Part shown: positions 25,927 to 36,071 of the stretch, in pieces
Position numbering within the stretch: the first letter of the stretch is position 1
Layout of the letters: every line of letters starts with the position of its first letter
Assembly: GCF_009674805.1 (NCBI RefSeq)
Contig: NZ_WKKI01000016.1
Coordinates: 1 to 64,000, forward strand
From: Metabacillus lacus
GTDB lineage: Bacteria; Bacillota; Bacilli; Bacillales; Bacillaceae
Length of the DNA stretch: 64,000 nucleotides
Direction of reading: 5' to 3'
Position numbers and translations under genes: made by a program
Notes under the pieces: model-generated
Database searches by the model: none
What the model was told of the DNA's origin: nothing
What the model saw: the letters and a program-made list of their open reading frames with translations, nothing else

Positions 25927-28900
25927 TTAAGCTCCGATGTCCGCTTCATTCGGCACTTCCTGTACGCTTCCTGTACGCTGAAGCTTATTCCAGCCCATCA
26001 TACCGCCGCGCGCCGCAAATACGAATGATTTCCAAACAACAAGAGCAAAGAACTGCCGATAGACCATGCGCTGAATAAACAGCAGAAGCAGCGGCTTTGT
26101 TTTTTCTCCTTCAAGCTTGAAAGCATATACTGAAATACATGTGTCAATCAATAAGAATGCAAAGTAAAAGCCCAGGACTTGGGGGGACTTTGCAAGAATC
26201 CCAATCAGCAGGATAATGTCGATTGCAGGTGAAGCAGCCTGAAGAACGTATTGAAAAATCATATTCGGAAAACCAAAGAACCCAAGACCTTTTTGCTTTC
26301 TGTTAAATAGCGCACCTTTATGCTTCCATAAACATTGGAGAATTCCGTATGTCCATCTATATCTTTGCTTGATAAAAGCCCCCGCTGTTTCTGGTGCTTC
26401 CGTATATGCAATTGCCCCTGCTTCACACGGAATTTTATAACCCTTTCTTAACAGGCGGATGGTTGTATCTGTATCCTCGGCAAGTGTATCTTCGGAGAAC
26501 AGCCCGACTTCCTGTACAGCTTTCTTCCTCCATGCGCCAATTGCTCCTGGAACAACCGGAATACAATTCAATTCATGAAATGCCCGTTTCTCAAGGTTAA
26601 AGCCTGTCACATATTCAACATGCTGCCATAAAGTGATAAGATTTTTGATATTTCCTATTTTTACATTGCCGGCCACCGAAGCAACAGCAGGATCTGTAAA
26701 GTGCCTTACCATCAGTGATATAGCTCGCTTCGTCAAAATTGTATCTGCATCCAGCGTTACAATGATTTCCCCTTTTGCTTCAGCAAACCCTCTATTTAAC
26801 GCGGAACATTTTCCGCCGTTTGGTTTTTTCAAAAGTTTGATCATGGAATGACCGCTGAATTCCTGCTGTACGACTGCAGCTGTATTGTCCTTTGAACCAT
26901 CATCCACCACGATGATTTCAAAATTCCGATAGTCGCTATTTAAAATGGTTCGGATCGTTTTTGAAATAACAGTCTCCTCGTTGTACGCTGCTATCAAAAC
27001 TGTAACAAAAGGAGAATATTCACTCTGCAAAGGCATCAGCCTTTCCTTTTTTCTTTGTCTGAAGCTGAAAAAGACAAGCACGGAAAGTCTAATAATACCT
27101 ATCGTAATAATGCTGTAGAAGAAGATCTGCCAAAAGCTTGTGAAAGAAGAAATGGTTCCTGATCCCACTTTATAGAAAGGAGCAATCACAGCTTCTTCCT
27201 CTTCAACTTTCGGCATAATCTCATCTCGTGACTTATTCAGCATCTTGCTGACCGGCACTAACGTATAACCCTCTTCCTGCAGTGATTCAATAATCATCGG
27301 CAGTGCTTTTACCGTTTCAGAGCGGTCTCCTCCTGCATCATGCAGGAGAACGATTTGACCTTTTTTGGCTCCCTCCATGACTTTTTCATAAATGTCTTCA
27401 GCTGATTGATTATCCCAGTCCTTGGGATCAATGAGAGAGTCTATAAACGTGTAGCCCATCTCCTGAACCTTTTTGATCGTTTTTACATTCTCTATGGAAG
27501 GTGCTTCCGGTATTTCATCCTGCGTTTCATCTTCATTGTGAATGGCAAGAAATGGCGGTCTAAAAATCATAGAGGAATGACCGGTAATTCCTTGAATCAG
27601 ACGCTGTGTGGAATTTAACTCCAGCTGCAGTTCCCTTTCATTCAATTTCGAAATATTTGCATGTGTAAACGTATGGTTGCCTATATCATGGCCTTCATCG
27701 AAAGTTCTTTTAACAGTCCCCGGATGAAGAGACATGTGCTTTCCGATTGTAAAGAAGGTGGCTTTGACTTCGTATTCTTTTAAAATATCGAGAATTTGGT
27801 TTGTATATTTAGGGTGAGGCCCATCATCAAAGGTGAGGGCAATTTCTTTTTCTCCTCCCTGAAACCGTTCAATTTGATAATTGGAAGGAAGATGATTGTA
27901 AGCAGCCTCTGTCACGATGCCCTCTTCCATTACAATGCTTCTTGCGCCGTCAAGTGCTGAGCCTGATACCTTAAAGATGTCCCCTGCGCCTGCCTGATGC
28001 ACAGATTTGCTTTGCGCCACGATCTTCAGGATATCTCCATGCTCTGCTGAGGACTGTGTATGATTTTTTAAGATCTGCCAGATTGTCTGGTCCTCAGAAC
28101 CTAGATTCCAGAGCCCAATGCTGTTAATATCGTTTGCCTTGGCTACTTTTGCAGAATTATAAAAGGTTACAGCATCCTGAAACCAAATTACCCGGTTCTC
28201 TTCACCTTCTTTATAACGAACGTATGGGGTTAAGCTGTTTTCGTCCCATTGAACTGCAAGCCCCTCTTTCTCTGCAAACAGCATAATTTCTTGAAAGCTG
28301 AGGGTGTTTGCTTTTTCTCTCCCCTTCTCTTGCCAGTCGTAACCGTGGTTGCCTAAGACCAGAACAATCTTATCAGGGCTGATGTCTGCAGCTTTTGCGA
28401 TACTGTCCATCTGTTTCAAAGTTGTTAAGGGTCCCGGCCGATCAGTTTCATTTCGTTCATCGAGGGCCAGCAGTATCACTTTATCTGCAATTTCCGAAAG
28501 TTTTTGTGTTTCAAATGCTTTTTTCTTTTCCGGCAAATGAAGAGTCATCATTAACTCTGTGCTCTCAAAAACTGTTTTAAGTTCTTTTACAAATGCAGTA
28601 AATGCTTTTTTATCTTTCGTATGAATATCTGGAAGATGTATATGAATGCCGTCATAGCCGTTTCCAAGCACACTCTGCTGGAGCTTGCTGATAAAATCCT
28701 GTCTTGTCTTGCTGCTTCCCACTAGCTTGCTTACTGTGTCGGCAGTTCCCTGGCTGCTGAGAGAGACACTCGGCACTACCTTGATATCTTTCTCCTGAGT
28801 GATCATTTTCAGCCTTTCACTGTGATGCTCGATCAGCTTGCCATTCCCTCCAATATGGTAGGTGTCAGGAATAAGCACATCAATCAGCTCAAGATTGGAT

Positions 28901-29244
28901 TCCAGTGAATCCAGCCCTGAATGGTTTTCATATTCTCCATAGAAGCCTTGATAAAATGCGTAAACCTCACTCTGAAGCTGTTCATTTCCATTTTCATCAG
29001 CCGGAAACAAGGCTGTTGGATTTCCGGTTGCTGCAGCAATTGGCTGAGTAACAGCCTGTATATTGCTTTCATTAACTGCCAGTCCCTTTAATGAAGGCTG
29101 TCCCACCAGTCCAAAGGAAATAAATCCGACCAGCAGAATTATGCCGGAGAGCACTGTCAGCATGGCAGCCTTTGATATTTTCCATCGTTTTCCTGATTTG
29201 TCATAAAATACGAAAGTTTCTGCAGATTTTTTCAGATTCTTCAT
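25927..29244 (-). CDS. Trimodular GH18-like / NodB polysaccharide deacetylase / GT2 glycosyltransferase
   Basis: A 1105-residue membrane protein. After an anchor (about 28-50) comes a GH18-like barrel (about 100-400) whose catalytic strand reads GYDGIHIHLPD, so the DxxDxDxE motif is broken. Next is a complete NodB deacetylase: TFDDGP, HTFTH, FRPPF, DPKDWD and LLHD. After a membrane segment near 705-725 comes a processive GT2 domain with DDGSKDN, LDADT, AEDTDTT and QRYRWTYG, and C-terminal membrane segments. It most likely polymerises and exports a GlcNAc-type polysaccharide and deacetylates it outside. GAGGGG precedes the ATG. It is first in an operon with the GH8 hydrolase. Domain calls are firm; the polymer is inferred. 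Confidence 0.92.
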   Translation of the reverse strand: MKNLKKSAETFVFYDKSGKRWKISKAAMLTVLSGIILLVGFISFGLVGQPSLKGLAVNESNIQAVTQPIAAATGNPTALFPADENGNEQLQSEVYAFYQGFYGEYENHSGLDSLESNLELIDVLIPDTYHIGGNGKLIEHHSERLKMITQEKDIKVVPSVSLSSQGTADTVSKLVGSSKTRQDFISKLQQSVLGNGYDGIHIHLPDIHTKDKKAFTAFVKELKTVFESTELMMTLHLPEKKKAFETQKLSEIADKVILLALDERNETDRPGPLTTLKQMDSIAKAADISPDKIVLVLGNHGYDWQEKGREKANTLSFQEIMLFAEKEGLAVQWDENSLTPYVRYKEGEENRVIWFQDAVTFYNSAKVAKANDINSIGLWNLGSEDQTIWQILKNHTQSSAEHGDILKIVAQSKSVHQAGAGDIFKVSGSALDGARSIVMEEGIVTEAAYNHLPSNYQIERFQGGEKEIALTFDDGPHPKYTNQILDILKEYEVKATFFTIGKHMSLHPGTVKRTFDEGHDIGNHTFTHANISKLNERELQLELNSTQRLIQGITGHSSMIFRPPFLAIHNEDETQDEIPEAPSIENVKTIKKVQEMGYTFIDSLIDPKDWDNQSAEDIYEKVMEGAKKGQIVLLHDAGGDRSETVKALPMIIESLQEEGYTLVPVSKMLNKSRDEIMPKVEEEEAVIAPFYKVGSGTISSFTSFWQIFFYSIITIGIIRLSVLVFFSFRQRKKERLMPLQSEYSPFVTVLIAAYNEETVISKTIRTILNSDYRNFEIIVVDDGSKDNTAAVVQQEFSGHSMIKLLKKPNGGKCSALNRGFAEAKGEIIVTLDADTILTKRAISLMVRHFTDPAVASVAGNVKIGNIKNLITLWQHVEYVTGFNLEKRAFHELNCIPVVPGAIGAWRKKAVQEVGLFSEDTLAEDTDTTIRLLRKGYKIPCEAGAIAYTEAPETAGAFIKQRYRWTYGILQCLWKHKGALFNRKQKGLGFFGFPNMIFQYVLQAASPAIDIILLIGILAKSPQVLGFYFAFLLIDTCISVYAFKLEGEKTKPLLLLFIQRMVYRQFFALVVWKSFVFAARGGMMGWNKLQRTGSVQEVPNEADIGA

Positions 29245-29609
29245 TCGGCACCCCTCAGCTTTTGTTCTTAATAGTGAATGTTAAGGCAATCATATAACGA
29301 ACTTGTCAACTTCGTTAAACCCCATTTCACGTGATTACAGCTGATTAGCAGGTGTATTGCTAATTATTTTAGCTATTTTCTACATCATTCTCTAAATTCG
29401 TTCTTTTTAAAGAATTTTCGTGTTTCATTTAAAGAAATATCGGGTAATAAGTCGCATTTTGATAGCCGGAATACTATTTTATAGGCAGTCGTACTTAAAA
29501 GTCGTTAGTCCTGCGGTCTTTGATTATTTTCTTATTTTTCCTTTTTCTTAATATAATTACATCACCAAGGAATGAAAAGGTATGTATCTATTTTAACTTG
29601 ATTCACCAC

Positions 29610-29890
29610 TAAAATAAAATAGGCGGAGCATTTACCTTTATAGGCAGAAAATAGCTTATTTTAGTGAAAATAAGGGTAGCTTTTCCGGTTATGCTGATAA
29701 AGCACCCTCCATTTCACGCTATTTGAGGTTCATAGGCGGAATACCTCCTTCTATTTACAGCTTCTTTCATGATATTTTATAGATAAGCGGAAATGTTACG
29801 CCTATTCCTCAAATGCGATGCACAGCCAGATTCCCCAGCAGGTTTACGTTGTACTACGCCGCTGCAAATGCCTTATGTTGACGGCTTCAA
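29610..29890. repeat. Dispersed repeat unit related to the 247-bp element
   Basis: The order AATAGGCGGAGCATTTACC, AAAATAAGGGTAGCTTTTCCGG, TTCATAGGCGGAATACCTCC and ATAAGCGGAAATGTTACGCC matches the 15.5-16.0 kb units. The rest of the gap 29245-29911 is AT-rich and shows no gene. Confidence 0.75.
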
Positions 29891-29911
29891 CAAGTAAGAG
29901 CAGCATACCCA

Positions 29912-29953
29912 AATAAAAAAACAAGGGAAGTCATCCACGATGCTTCCCTTGTT
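29912..29953 (-). terminator. Terminator of the TPR-GTPase gene
   Basis: Minus-strand stem AACAAGGGAAG/CTTCCCTTGTT followed by a T run, just past the stop codon. Confidence 0.88.
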
Positions 29954-29962
29954 ACTGCCAGC

Positions 29963-32698
29963 CTACTTTCCGTAAACTGTTTCTTTATGTGCTTCTATGA
30001 TAAATTCGTACTGCAGCAGTCTTACTTCAAAAAGCTTGAGAGGGTCATAATAGAGCTTCGGATTTGCCTTCATGACAGACATCGTTTCCTTGTCCCTTTG
30101 GATTTCTCCCTCCACTTCTTTAATGGTCTCTCTTAAAAATGCAGCCGGCTCTCTGAAAAAGCTGTGAATGTCAGGCTGGATTGATCTTTCAAACATGTCA
30201 AACTGCAGGAAAAAGTTATGTGAAACAGATGCAGCCACATCGCTGTAGCTTTCACTTTCAATATACTTTTTGTATTGATTGAACAGCAGTGTTTTGTTTT
30301 GCGGAAGAGCGCCAAAGAGCCTTCCAGCACCTTTCAGGAGAAGCTGCGCCGGGTTCGTTCTATTAAGAATATTTTCTTTTTCCACCTGAGTTCTATTCAG
30401 CATCCGCTGGATGTCCCGCTCCCAATCTGCAAAAATGCCAAAATCGCAGGAAAGGTTGATTTTATCGCTTCTATACAGCGCATTAAAGGTATCGCTCATA
30501 TCCGACAGATACTCCTGGCTTCCCGAAAGCTCTTCCTTAGATTCCTGAATCCAGATTTCAAGTGCTCCGGCGTATTGAGGTACAAGCTCCTCTCTAAGAT
30601 AATCCTGAATTTTCACGTTCATCTTATTGTTCAGCTCTATATGAATCGTACTAAAATCATCATCCTCACTCAGTTCCTTCGAACAGTCCCTCAGCAGTGA
30701 TGGAAGCTTCTCTTTCAGCCTTTCGTCCATTTCCCGTTTGATGTCCTGATAGGAGGCTTTGATGGAGGTTACCTTATCTCCCTCCATATCATTAAGCTTG
30801 TGCACAAGCCCCTTCAGCCTGCTCAAAATATCTTCATTAAAGGAAATAGAACCCTGAAGTGCATTTTCCGTTTCAGCCCGCTTATCAAGAAGCTCTGTTA
30901 AGGTTGTACGGATATAATACAGCAGCTGTGCAGTTCTCATTTCTTCTTTTTCCCTGCCTGTGAGAGTAAATCCTTCCCCTATAAATTTTGCAAGCTCGGC
31001 ACGCTGCTGTTCTACAGCTTTCAGCGAAGAATAAGGGAATACAAGCGCCTCAGGGAAATAGTCATGAACGGAATCTTCCACTGTGGAAATAATGCTTCTG
31101 ATTTCATTTTCGTCCACAATGGCATCCATTTTATTAAGAACAAAGTGAATAGGGATATGCCCTGCTTTTCCGCGAATCTCCAGCAGATTTTCCAGCTCGG
31201 CATTCGACAGCCTGGTTCTTGCATTCACAAGATATAGAATTCCGTCTGCTAGAGGAAGATAGTCCTTGACTCCCTTGCCGTCCACTCCCATTTGATCCAT
31301 TACCGGTGTATGAATCAGCACGAGTGAATGAGTTTCAAGGAATGAAGATGGCTGCTTCGCATGCACCCATGATGAACTCGAGGATTCCAGTTCCTTCAGT
31401 TCTCCCTGCTTTTTCCCGGAGTCACTGATTTCATATAGCTCCGCTTCACGGCTCCCTGACAGCATTACAACGTCAGCAGACGGAATTGAGGCAGCAGGAT
31501 CATCCAAAAGAGAATTCATGAATGACGTTTTGCCGCTCCCGGAATCACCGACAACGAAGAAGTGCCTGCTTTTGGCATCTGCAAGCTGTTGAACAAGCCA
31601 TCTAACTTTATATCCCACGTTAATGTGGTTGGTTTTTGCCCATTTCATGATAGATTCAAACAAGCTCACAATATAAGGAAGGTTGTTCACGCTGCTTACA
31701 GAATTAAAGATGATTGATTCTGCTCCTTTTAATGAATCAAGGCTGATGGTGGACGGAAATACTTCATTCCAGGCCATAATGGCTGCAGAAGCGAAAACCT
31801 TTCTGTCCTGATCTGCCGTCAGCATCCAATTTTCAAGCAGACCTGGAACAACACCTTCAATCTCACTGATAAAATATTTGCCGTCAATCAGTTCAATATA
31901 AGTTTCCTCAAACATTGCTGATAAGTTCTTCCATGATAGTGGTGCTGAAAGATTTATGCTTCTAAACACTGTATTCAGCGTTTTCAGCCACTGCAGATAG
32001 TTCTCCTGATAGCGGTAGCTTTTCCAAAGCGATACAGCAAGCTGAGAGAAGTATTCTGGATTAACAGTGTATAGTGTTGTCAGTGTTTCATAGAAATACT
32101 GAGGATCCAGGCTTCTTGTAGAACCGCCATCCACATATCTTTTCAAAGCTTGAAACCATGCAGGATCTCCTGTTCTGGTGAACTCATTTACTGACAATTC
32201 AACCGCATTGTTCCAATCTTCTCTCTCCTCATAAAACAATCTTGCCGCCTCGGTGATGTTAGCATAATCGGGATCAAGGGCAATCGCCACTTTCAGCACT
32301 TCATAAGCAAGATCCATTTTTTCTCTTTCGACATAGAGGGCAAAAAGCTTTATGGCAATTTCCATTGACAGAGTCTTAGATTCAGGGTCAATAGAATTAT
32401 AAATATCTTCTGCTGCAAACAGCAGTTCCAGTTCATAATAGGAATCTGCTATATTTTTCTTCGCCCATGGCTGCAGCTCGTTTGAAATGTTTTCCCATTT
32501 AAAAATAGCAGCTTCATAATCTTTATTGTGAAAATAAACTTCTCCCTGTGCAAAACGGACAAAAGATAAGTCATAAACATCCTGCTTTTGTTCTGTTAAG
32601 TATGCTTCTCCCAAAATCTGTACGGGGTGGAGATTGCGGTCCCCTTCCAGAAGAAACGTACTGTAGTAGGTTTTTGATACCAATAATTTCTCGTCCAT
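29963..32698 (-). CDS. Large TPR-containing dynamin-like GTPase
   Basis: A 911-residue protein. Residues about 1-350 are helical and TPR-like (for example FAQGEVYFHNKDYEAAIFKW). A P-loop GTPase domain follows: G1 VGDSGSGKTS near 383, a G3-like HTPVMDQMG, and G4 LNKMDA near 522. The last third is charged and helical (ERLKEKLPSLL.., RETIKEVEGEIQRDKETM), as in dynamin-like stalks. No signal peptide or clear membrane span is seen. Bacterial dynamins act in membrane repair, fusion or stress and phage tolerance; the role here is unknown. It stands alone with its own promoter and terminator. I do not recognise a named Bacillus orthologue. Confidence 0.85.
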   Translation of the reverse strand: MDEKLLVSKTYYSTFLLEGDRNLHPVQILGEAYLTEQKQDVYDLSFVRFAQGEVYFHNKDYEAAIFKWENISNELQPWAKKNIADSYYELELLFAAEDIYNSIDPESKTLSMEIAIKLFALYVEREKMDLAYEVLKVAIALDPDYANITEAARLFYEEREDWNNAVELSVNEFTRTGDPAWFQALKRYVDGGSTRSLDPQYFYETLTTLYTVNPEYFSQLAVSLWKSYRYQENYLQWLKTLNTVFRSINLSAPLSWKNLSAMFEETYIELIDGKYFISEIEGVVPGLLENWMLTADQDRKVFASAAIMAWNEVFPSTISLDSLKGAESIIFNSVSSVNNLPYIVSLFESIMKWAKTNHINVGYKVRWLVQQLADAKSRHFFVVGDSGSGKTSFMNSLLDDPAASIPSADVVMLSGSREAELYEISDSGKKQGELKELESSSSSWVHAKQPSSFLETHSLVLIHTPVMDQMGVDGKGVKDYLPLADGILYLVNARTRLSNAELENLLEIRGKAGHIPIHFVLNKMDAIVDENEIRSIISTVEDSVHDYFPEALVFPYSSLKAVEQQRAELAKFIGEGFTLTGREKEEMRTAQLLYYIRTTLTELLDKRAETENALQGSISFNEDILSRLKGLVHKLNDMEGDKVTSIKASYQDIKREMDERLKEKLPSLLRDCSKELSEDDDFSTIHIELNNKMNVKIQDYLREELVPQYAGALEIWIQESKEELSGSQEYLSDMSDTFNALYRSDKINLSCDFGIFADWERDIQRMLNRTQVEKENILNRTNPAQLLLKGAGRLFGALPQNKTLLFNQYKKYIESESYSDVAASVSHNFFLQFDMFERSIQPDIHSFFREPAAFLRETIKEVEGEIQRDKETMSVMKANPKLYYDPLKLFEVRLLQYEFIIEAHKETVYGK

Positions 32699-32774
32699 AT
32701 GGCCCTCCGTTTAAAATATTTCCCTGACAAACTGCAAGCTGAATTATTGAATAAATCCTGTTATGTATGCACTT

Positions 32775-32783
32775 ATTATAGCA
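32775..32783 (-). promoter_or_regulatory. Extended -10 promoter of the TPR-GTPase gene
   Basis: TGCTATAAT on the minus strand, about 77 bases before the start codon. The -35 region is poor, as is common with an extended -10. Confidence 0.45.
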
Positions 32784-33116
32784 AATTCCTGCGTTCCTTT
32801 ATTGTGAATATACCCATCCTGCTTCTCCTCACAAACTTTTCATCATGATATAGTACGAAAGATCCCTCCTGTTTTGAACCATTATCTCTATAAATTATTT
32901 CCCCGGCACTATGAATCTCTTTTTAGTTTTACGTATCTAGGATATGGGGTGTTTCTCATTCACATGATAGGTTGTTCTACATTTTAGACTCACGAAAAAG
33001 AAAGTCAGAAATTTTCCCCCAACTTATATCTTCGTTAGCATCTTTATCACCTTAAGCGTTATATGATTTTATTTTAAAAGAGACTACATACTAGTTCTGT
33101 GCTAAGTTTAGAAGTC

Positions 33117-33260
33117 CTGTTGATTGGAGTGGAAGGTGCGCAGATTTCTGCGGGAACAGTTAGACAGGTGAGACGCAGGAGGCGCATACGGCGTTGGGCG
33201 TTGAGGGGGGCTCCCCGCCAGTTCCGCGGAAAGCAAAGCGCCTGGAACGGAAATCAACAG
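33117..33260. repeat. 144-bp structured dispersed element of Bacillaceae type
   Basis: A GC-rich block in AT-rich DNA, bounded by the perfect inverted repeat CTGTTGATT/AATCAACAG. Inside are GGAGTGGAAGGTGCG near the left end and GCGCCTGGAACGGAA near the right end. I recall closely similar blocks as common intergenic repeats in many Bacillaceae genomes; function unknown, and a structured RNA or a miniature mobile element is possible. No gene is seen in 32784-33277; a 65-codon plus-strand frame starting inside the block is not credible. Confidence 0.7.
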
Positions 33261-33277
33261 CCCTCATTTTCCCACTA

Positions 33278-33328
33278 AACAAAAAGACTATAGACACGCG
33301 GGATGACCACCCGTTTTGTCTACAGTCT
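33278..33328 (-). terminator. Terminator of argH and the arg cluster
   Basis: Minus-strand stem GACTGTAGACA/TAGACA..GTC with an inner CGGG/CCCG pairing, followed by TTTTT. Confidence 0.75.
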
Positions 33329-33354
33329 GAGAAAGAAACATTGTCTGCTCTTTT

Positions 33355-34731
33355 TTACACTTTCACTGTTTTTTCCGCCATGCTGATCTGATGTCTTACC
33401 TGCTGAAAAGATGTGCCCCCTGCACTGTTTCTTGCATTGACTACATGTTCAGGCGCAAGCACCTGATAAATGTCTTCGTTGAAAAGCGGGCTGTATTTTC
33501 TATATTCATCAAGGGAAAGCTCCAGAAGATATTTTTTCTGCTGAATCGCATAAAGAACAATCTGCCCGATGATTTCATGAGCCTGCCTGAATGGAACGCC
33601 GTTTGATGCAAGGTAGTCAGCAATATCTGTTGCATTTGAATAGTCAGTATTCACCGCACTGCGCATGTTTTCACTGTTGACTGACATCGTAGAAAGCATC
33701 GGAGCGAGAAGCTTCAGCGACCCCTCCAGCGTTTCAGCTGTATCAAACATTCCCTCTTTGTCTTCCTGCATATCTTTGTTATAAGCAAGGGGAAGCCCTT
33801 TTAGGACAGTCAGAAGACCAATCAGGTTTCCATATACCCTCCCCGTTTTGGCACGGAGCAGCTCCGGAACATCAGGATTCTTTTTCTGCGGCATGATGCT
33901 CGAGCCTGTGCAAAAAGAATCATCCAGCTCAATAAACTGAAATTCCTGGCTGGACCAAATGACGAGCTCCTCAGACAGGCGGGAGATGTGCATCATCATA
34001 ATGCTGGCAATGGATAAAAATTCCGCTATAAAATCACGGTCGCTGACTGCGTCCATGCTGTTCGGATAAATTCTCTCAAAGCCCAGCAGCTCGGCAGCTC
34101 TCTCCCTGTCAATTGGAAAAGTGGTTCCAGCGAGTGCCCCTGCACCAAGCGGAAGCCAGCTGATGCGCTTTAAGCTGTCTGACAACCGTTCTTTATCACG
34201 TTCAAACATCCAGAAATATGCCATCAGGTGGTGAGCAAATGAAACAGGCTGTGCCCGCTGCAGATGTGTATATCCCGGCAGAATGGTTTCAACATGCTTC
34301 TTTGCCTGCTCCAGCAGAGACTGCTGTACCGCTTCTGTTAATGAAATCAGCACCTCTGTTTTGGCTTTTAAGTACAAATGCATATCGGTGGCCACCTGAT
34401 CATTCCGGCTTCTGCCGGTGTGAAGCTTTCCGCCCGTCTGGCCGATTTCATCGAGCAGCTGCTTTTCCAGATTCATATGAATATCTTCATGCTTCACATC
34501 AAATTGAAGCTCATTGTTCTCCGCCTTTTTTTGCAGCACCAAAAGACCTTGTTGAATTGTTTGGGTATCCTCTTTTGAAAGAATGCCGCATTCGCCAAGC
34601 ATCTGCACGTGTGCAAGGCTTCCCTGCAGATCCTCTTTTACCAGTTTTTGATCAAAGGAAATGGAAGCTGTAAACTCTTCCACCAGCTCATCTGTTTCTT
34701 TTGTAAAACGTCCGCCCCATAGCTTGCTCAT
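33355..34731 (-). CDS. argH: Argininosuccinate lyase
   Basis: This enzyme splits argininosuccinate into arginine and fumarate, the last step of the pathway. The 458 residues match the family length. The start [11 protein letters not shown] is typical, and the fumarase/lyase signature [12 protein letters not shown] carries the catalytic Ser loop. It is the last gene of the contiguous arg cluster, 50 bases behind argG. A hairpin lies in that gap. A terminator follows about 27 bases after the stop codon. Confidence 0.97.
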   Translation of the reverse strand: MSKLWGGRFTKETDELVEEFTASISFDQKLVKEDLQGSLAHVQMLGECGILSKEDTQTIQQGLLVLQKKAENNELQFDVKHEDIHMNLEKQLLDEIGQTGGKLHTGRSRNDQVATDMHLYLKAKTEVLISLTEAVQQSLLEQAKKHVETILPGYTHLQRAQPVSFAHHLMAYFWMFERDKERLSDSLKRISWLPLGAGALAGTTFPIDRERAAELLGFERIYPNSMDAVSDRDFIAEFLSIASIMMMHISRLSEELVIWSSQEFQFIELDDSFCTGSSIMPQKKNPDVPELLRAKTGRVYGNLIGLLTVLKGLPLAYNKDMQEDKEGMFDTAETLEGSLKLLAPMLSTMSVNSENMRSAVNTDYSNATDIADYLASNGVPFRQAHEIIGQIVLYAIQQKKYLLELSLDEYRKYSPLFNEDIYQVLAPEHVVNARNSAGGTSFQQVRHQISMAEKTVKV

Positions 34732-34759
34732 TCTGTGTCTCCTCTCTTTGTAAAAGATG

Positions 34760-34782
34760 AAAAGCGGGAGTTACCCGCTTTT
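34760..34782 (-). terminator. Hairpin between argG and argH (partial terminator?)
   Basis: Perfect stem AAAAGCGGG/CCCGCTTTT overlapping the argG stop codon. The following T run is interrupted, so it may attenuate argH or protect the upstream message rather than end transcription. Confidence 0.45.
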
Positions 34783-36002
34783 TACTTGTGTTGTTCCTGC
34801 AGTACTTCCTGTTTGTTCGCTTGTGAGTATACTTTGGTCGGCAAGCCCCACAGTTTGATAAAACCGACAGCAGCATTGTGGTCAAAAGCGTCACCCTTTG
34901 AGTACGTAGCCAGCTCTTCATTGTAAAGGCTGTTTGCAGAGCGGCGTCCAACCACTAAGTGATTTCCTTTATGCAGCTTCACACGAATGGTGCCTGTTAC
35001 TGCTTTTTGAGTTTCGTCAATAAATGCCTCGAGCGCATTTCGTACAGGCGAGTACCATAGTCCCTCATAGATAATTTTTGCCATCTGCTGATCAACCTGC
35101 ACCTTAAACTGGGTCACTTCACGCGGAAGTGTCAAAAACTCCAGCTCCCGGTGTGCGTTGATCAGGATTAGTGCCCCCGGATTTTCATAAACTTCACGTG
35201 ATTTAATGCCTACCAGCCGGTTCTCAATGTGGTCTATCCGCCCGATGCCGTGCTTTCCGCCAATTGCATTTAAGGTTTCAATCAGCTGAACAAGCGGAAG
35301 AGATTCTCCATTTAATGCGGTTGGGACACCTTTCACAAAATCGATTTCAATATATTCAGGCTCGTCAGGAGTATTTGAAATGTGATTCGTCCAGTCAAAA
35401 GCCGCTTCCGGCGCTTCTGCCCAAGGATCTTCTAACACTCCAGCTTCACAGGCGCGTCCCCAGATGTTTGCATCTATTGAAAATGGATTATTAAGGTCAA
35501 CCGGTATCGGAATTCCCTTTTCTTCAGCATAGGCGATTTCTTCGTCTCTTGTCATGCCCCATTCCCGCACAGGTGCAAGCACCTTTAAATCCGGAGCCAG
35601 TGCTGCAAGCGATACCTCAAACCGTACTTGATCATTTCCCTTTCCTGTACAGCCATGGGCAACCGCCACTGCTCCTTCTTTTTTGGCTACTTCCACAAGA
35701 AGTCTGGAAATAAGCGGGCGTGATAAAGCTGAGGAAAGAGGATACTTTCCTTCATACAAGCAGTTTGCCTTTAACGCAGGAAGCAGATAATCTTTTGCGA
35801 GAAGCTCTTTTGCATCAATCATATAAGCTTTGACAGCTCCTACGTTCAAAGCTTTCTTTCTGATTGCTTCAAGATCTTTCCCTTCTCCAACATCAAGACC
35901 GAGCGCAATCACATCATAACCGTATTTTTCCTGTATCCATTTTACTGAAACGGAGGTATCCAGACCCCCGGAATAGGCGAGTACTACCTTTTCTTTCTTC
36001 AA
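34782..36002 (-). CDS. argG: Argininosuccinate synthase
   Basis: Joins citrulline and aspartate at the cost of ATP. The PP-loop [14 protein letters not shown] is at the N-terminus (about 9-22), and the citrulline/aspartate-binding [14 protein letters not shown] is visible. The 406 residues are normal for the family. The start codon is TTG, with GGGGA six bases upstream. It begins 69 bases after argF; this gap holds ARG-box-like sequences, so argGH probably has its own ArgR-controlled promoter as well as read-through from argF. Confidence 0.97.
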   Translation of the reverse strand: MKKEKVVLAYSGGLDTSVSVKWIQEKYGYDVIALGLDVGEGKDLEAIRKKALNVGAVKAYMIDAKELLAKDYLLPALKANCLYEGKYPLSSALSRPLISRLLVEVAKKEGAVAVAHGCTGKGNDQVRFEVSLAALAPDLKVLAPVREWGMTRDEEIAYAEEKGIPIPVDLNNPFSIDANIWGRACEAGVLEDPWAEAPEAAFDWTNHISNTPDEPEYIEIDFVKGVPTALNGESLPLVQLIETLNAIGGKHGIGRIDHIENRLVGIKSREVYENPGALILINAHRELEFLTLPREVTQFKVQVDQQMAKIIYEGLWYSPVRNALEAFIDETQKAVTGTIRVKLHKGNHLVVGRRSANSLYNEELATYSKGDAFDHNAAVGFIKLWGLPTKVYSQANKQEVLQEQHK

Positions 36003-36020
36003 AACAAGTCCCCATTTCTT

Positions 36021-36055
36021 TGTATAAATATTTGTACAAACTTATTTTTATACAT
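36021..36055 (-). promoter_or_regulatory. ARG boxes in front of argG
   Basis: TGTATAAATATTTGTACA (36021-36038) is an 18-bp palindrome with one mismatch, of the ArgR/AhrC box type. A second, weaker box reads ATGTATAAAAATAAGTTT on the minus strand (36055-36038). The pair lies 19 to 53 bases before the argG start. Confidence 0.65.
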
Positions 36056-36071
36056 TTATAACATTATAAAG

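Noticed and set aside
33194-33391. 65-residue plus-strand protein
   Set aside because: It begins in the structured repeat, crosses the argH terminator and ends inside argH.
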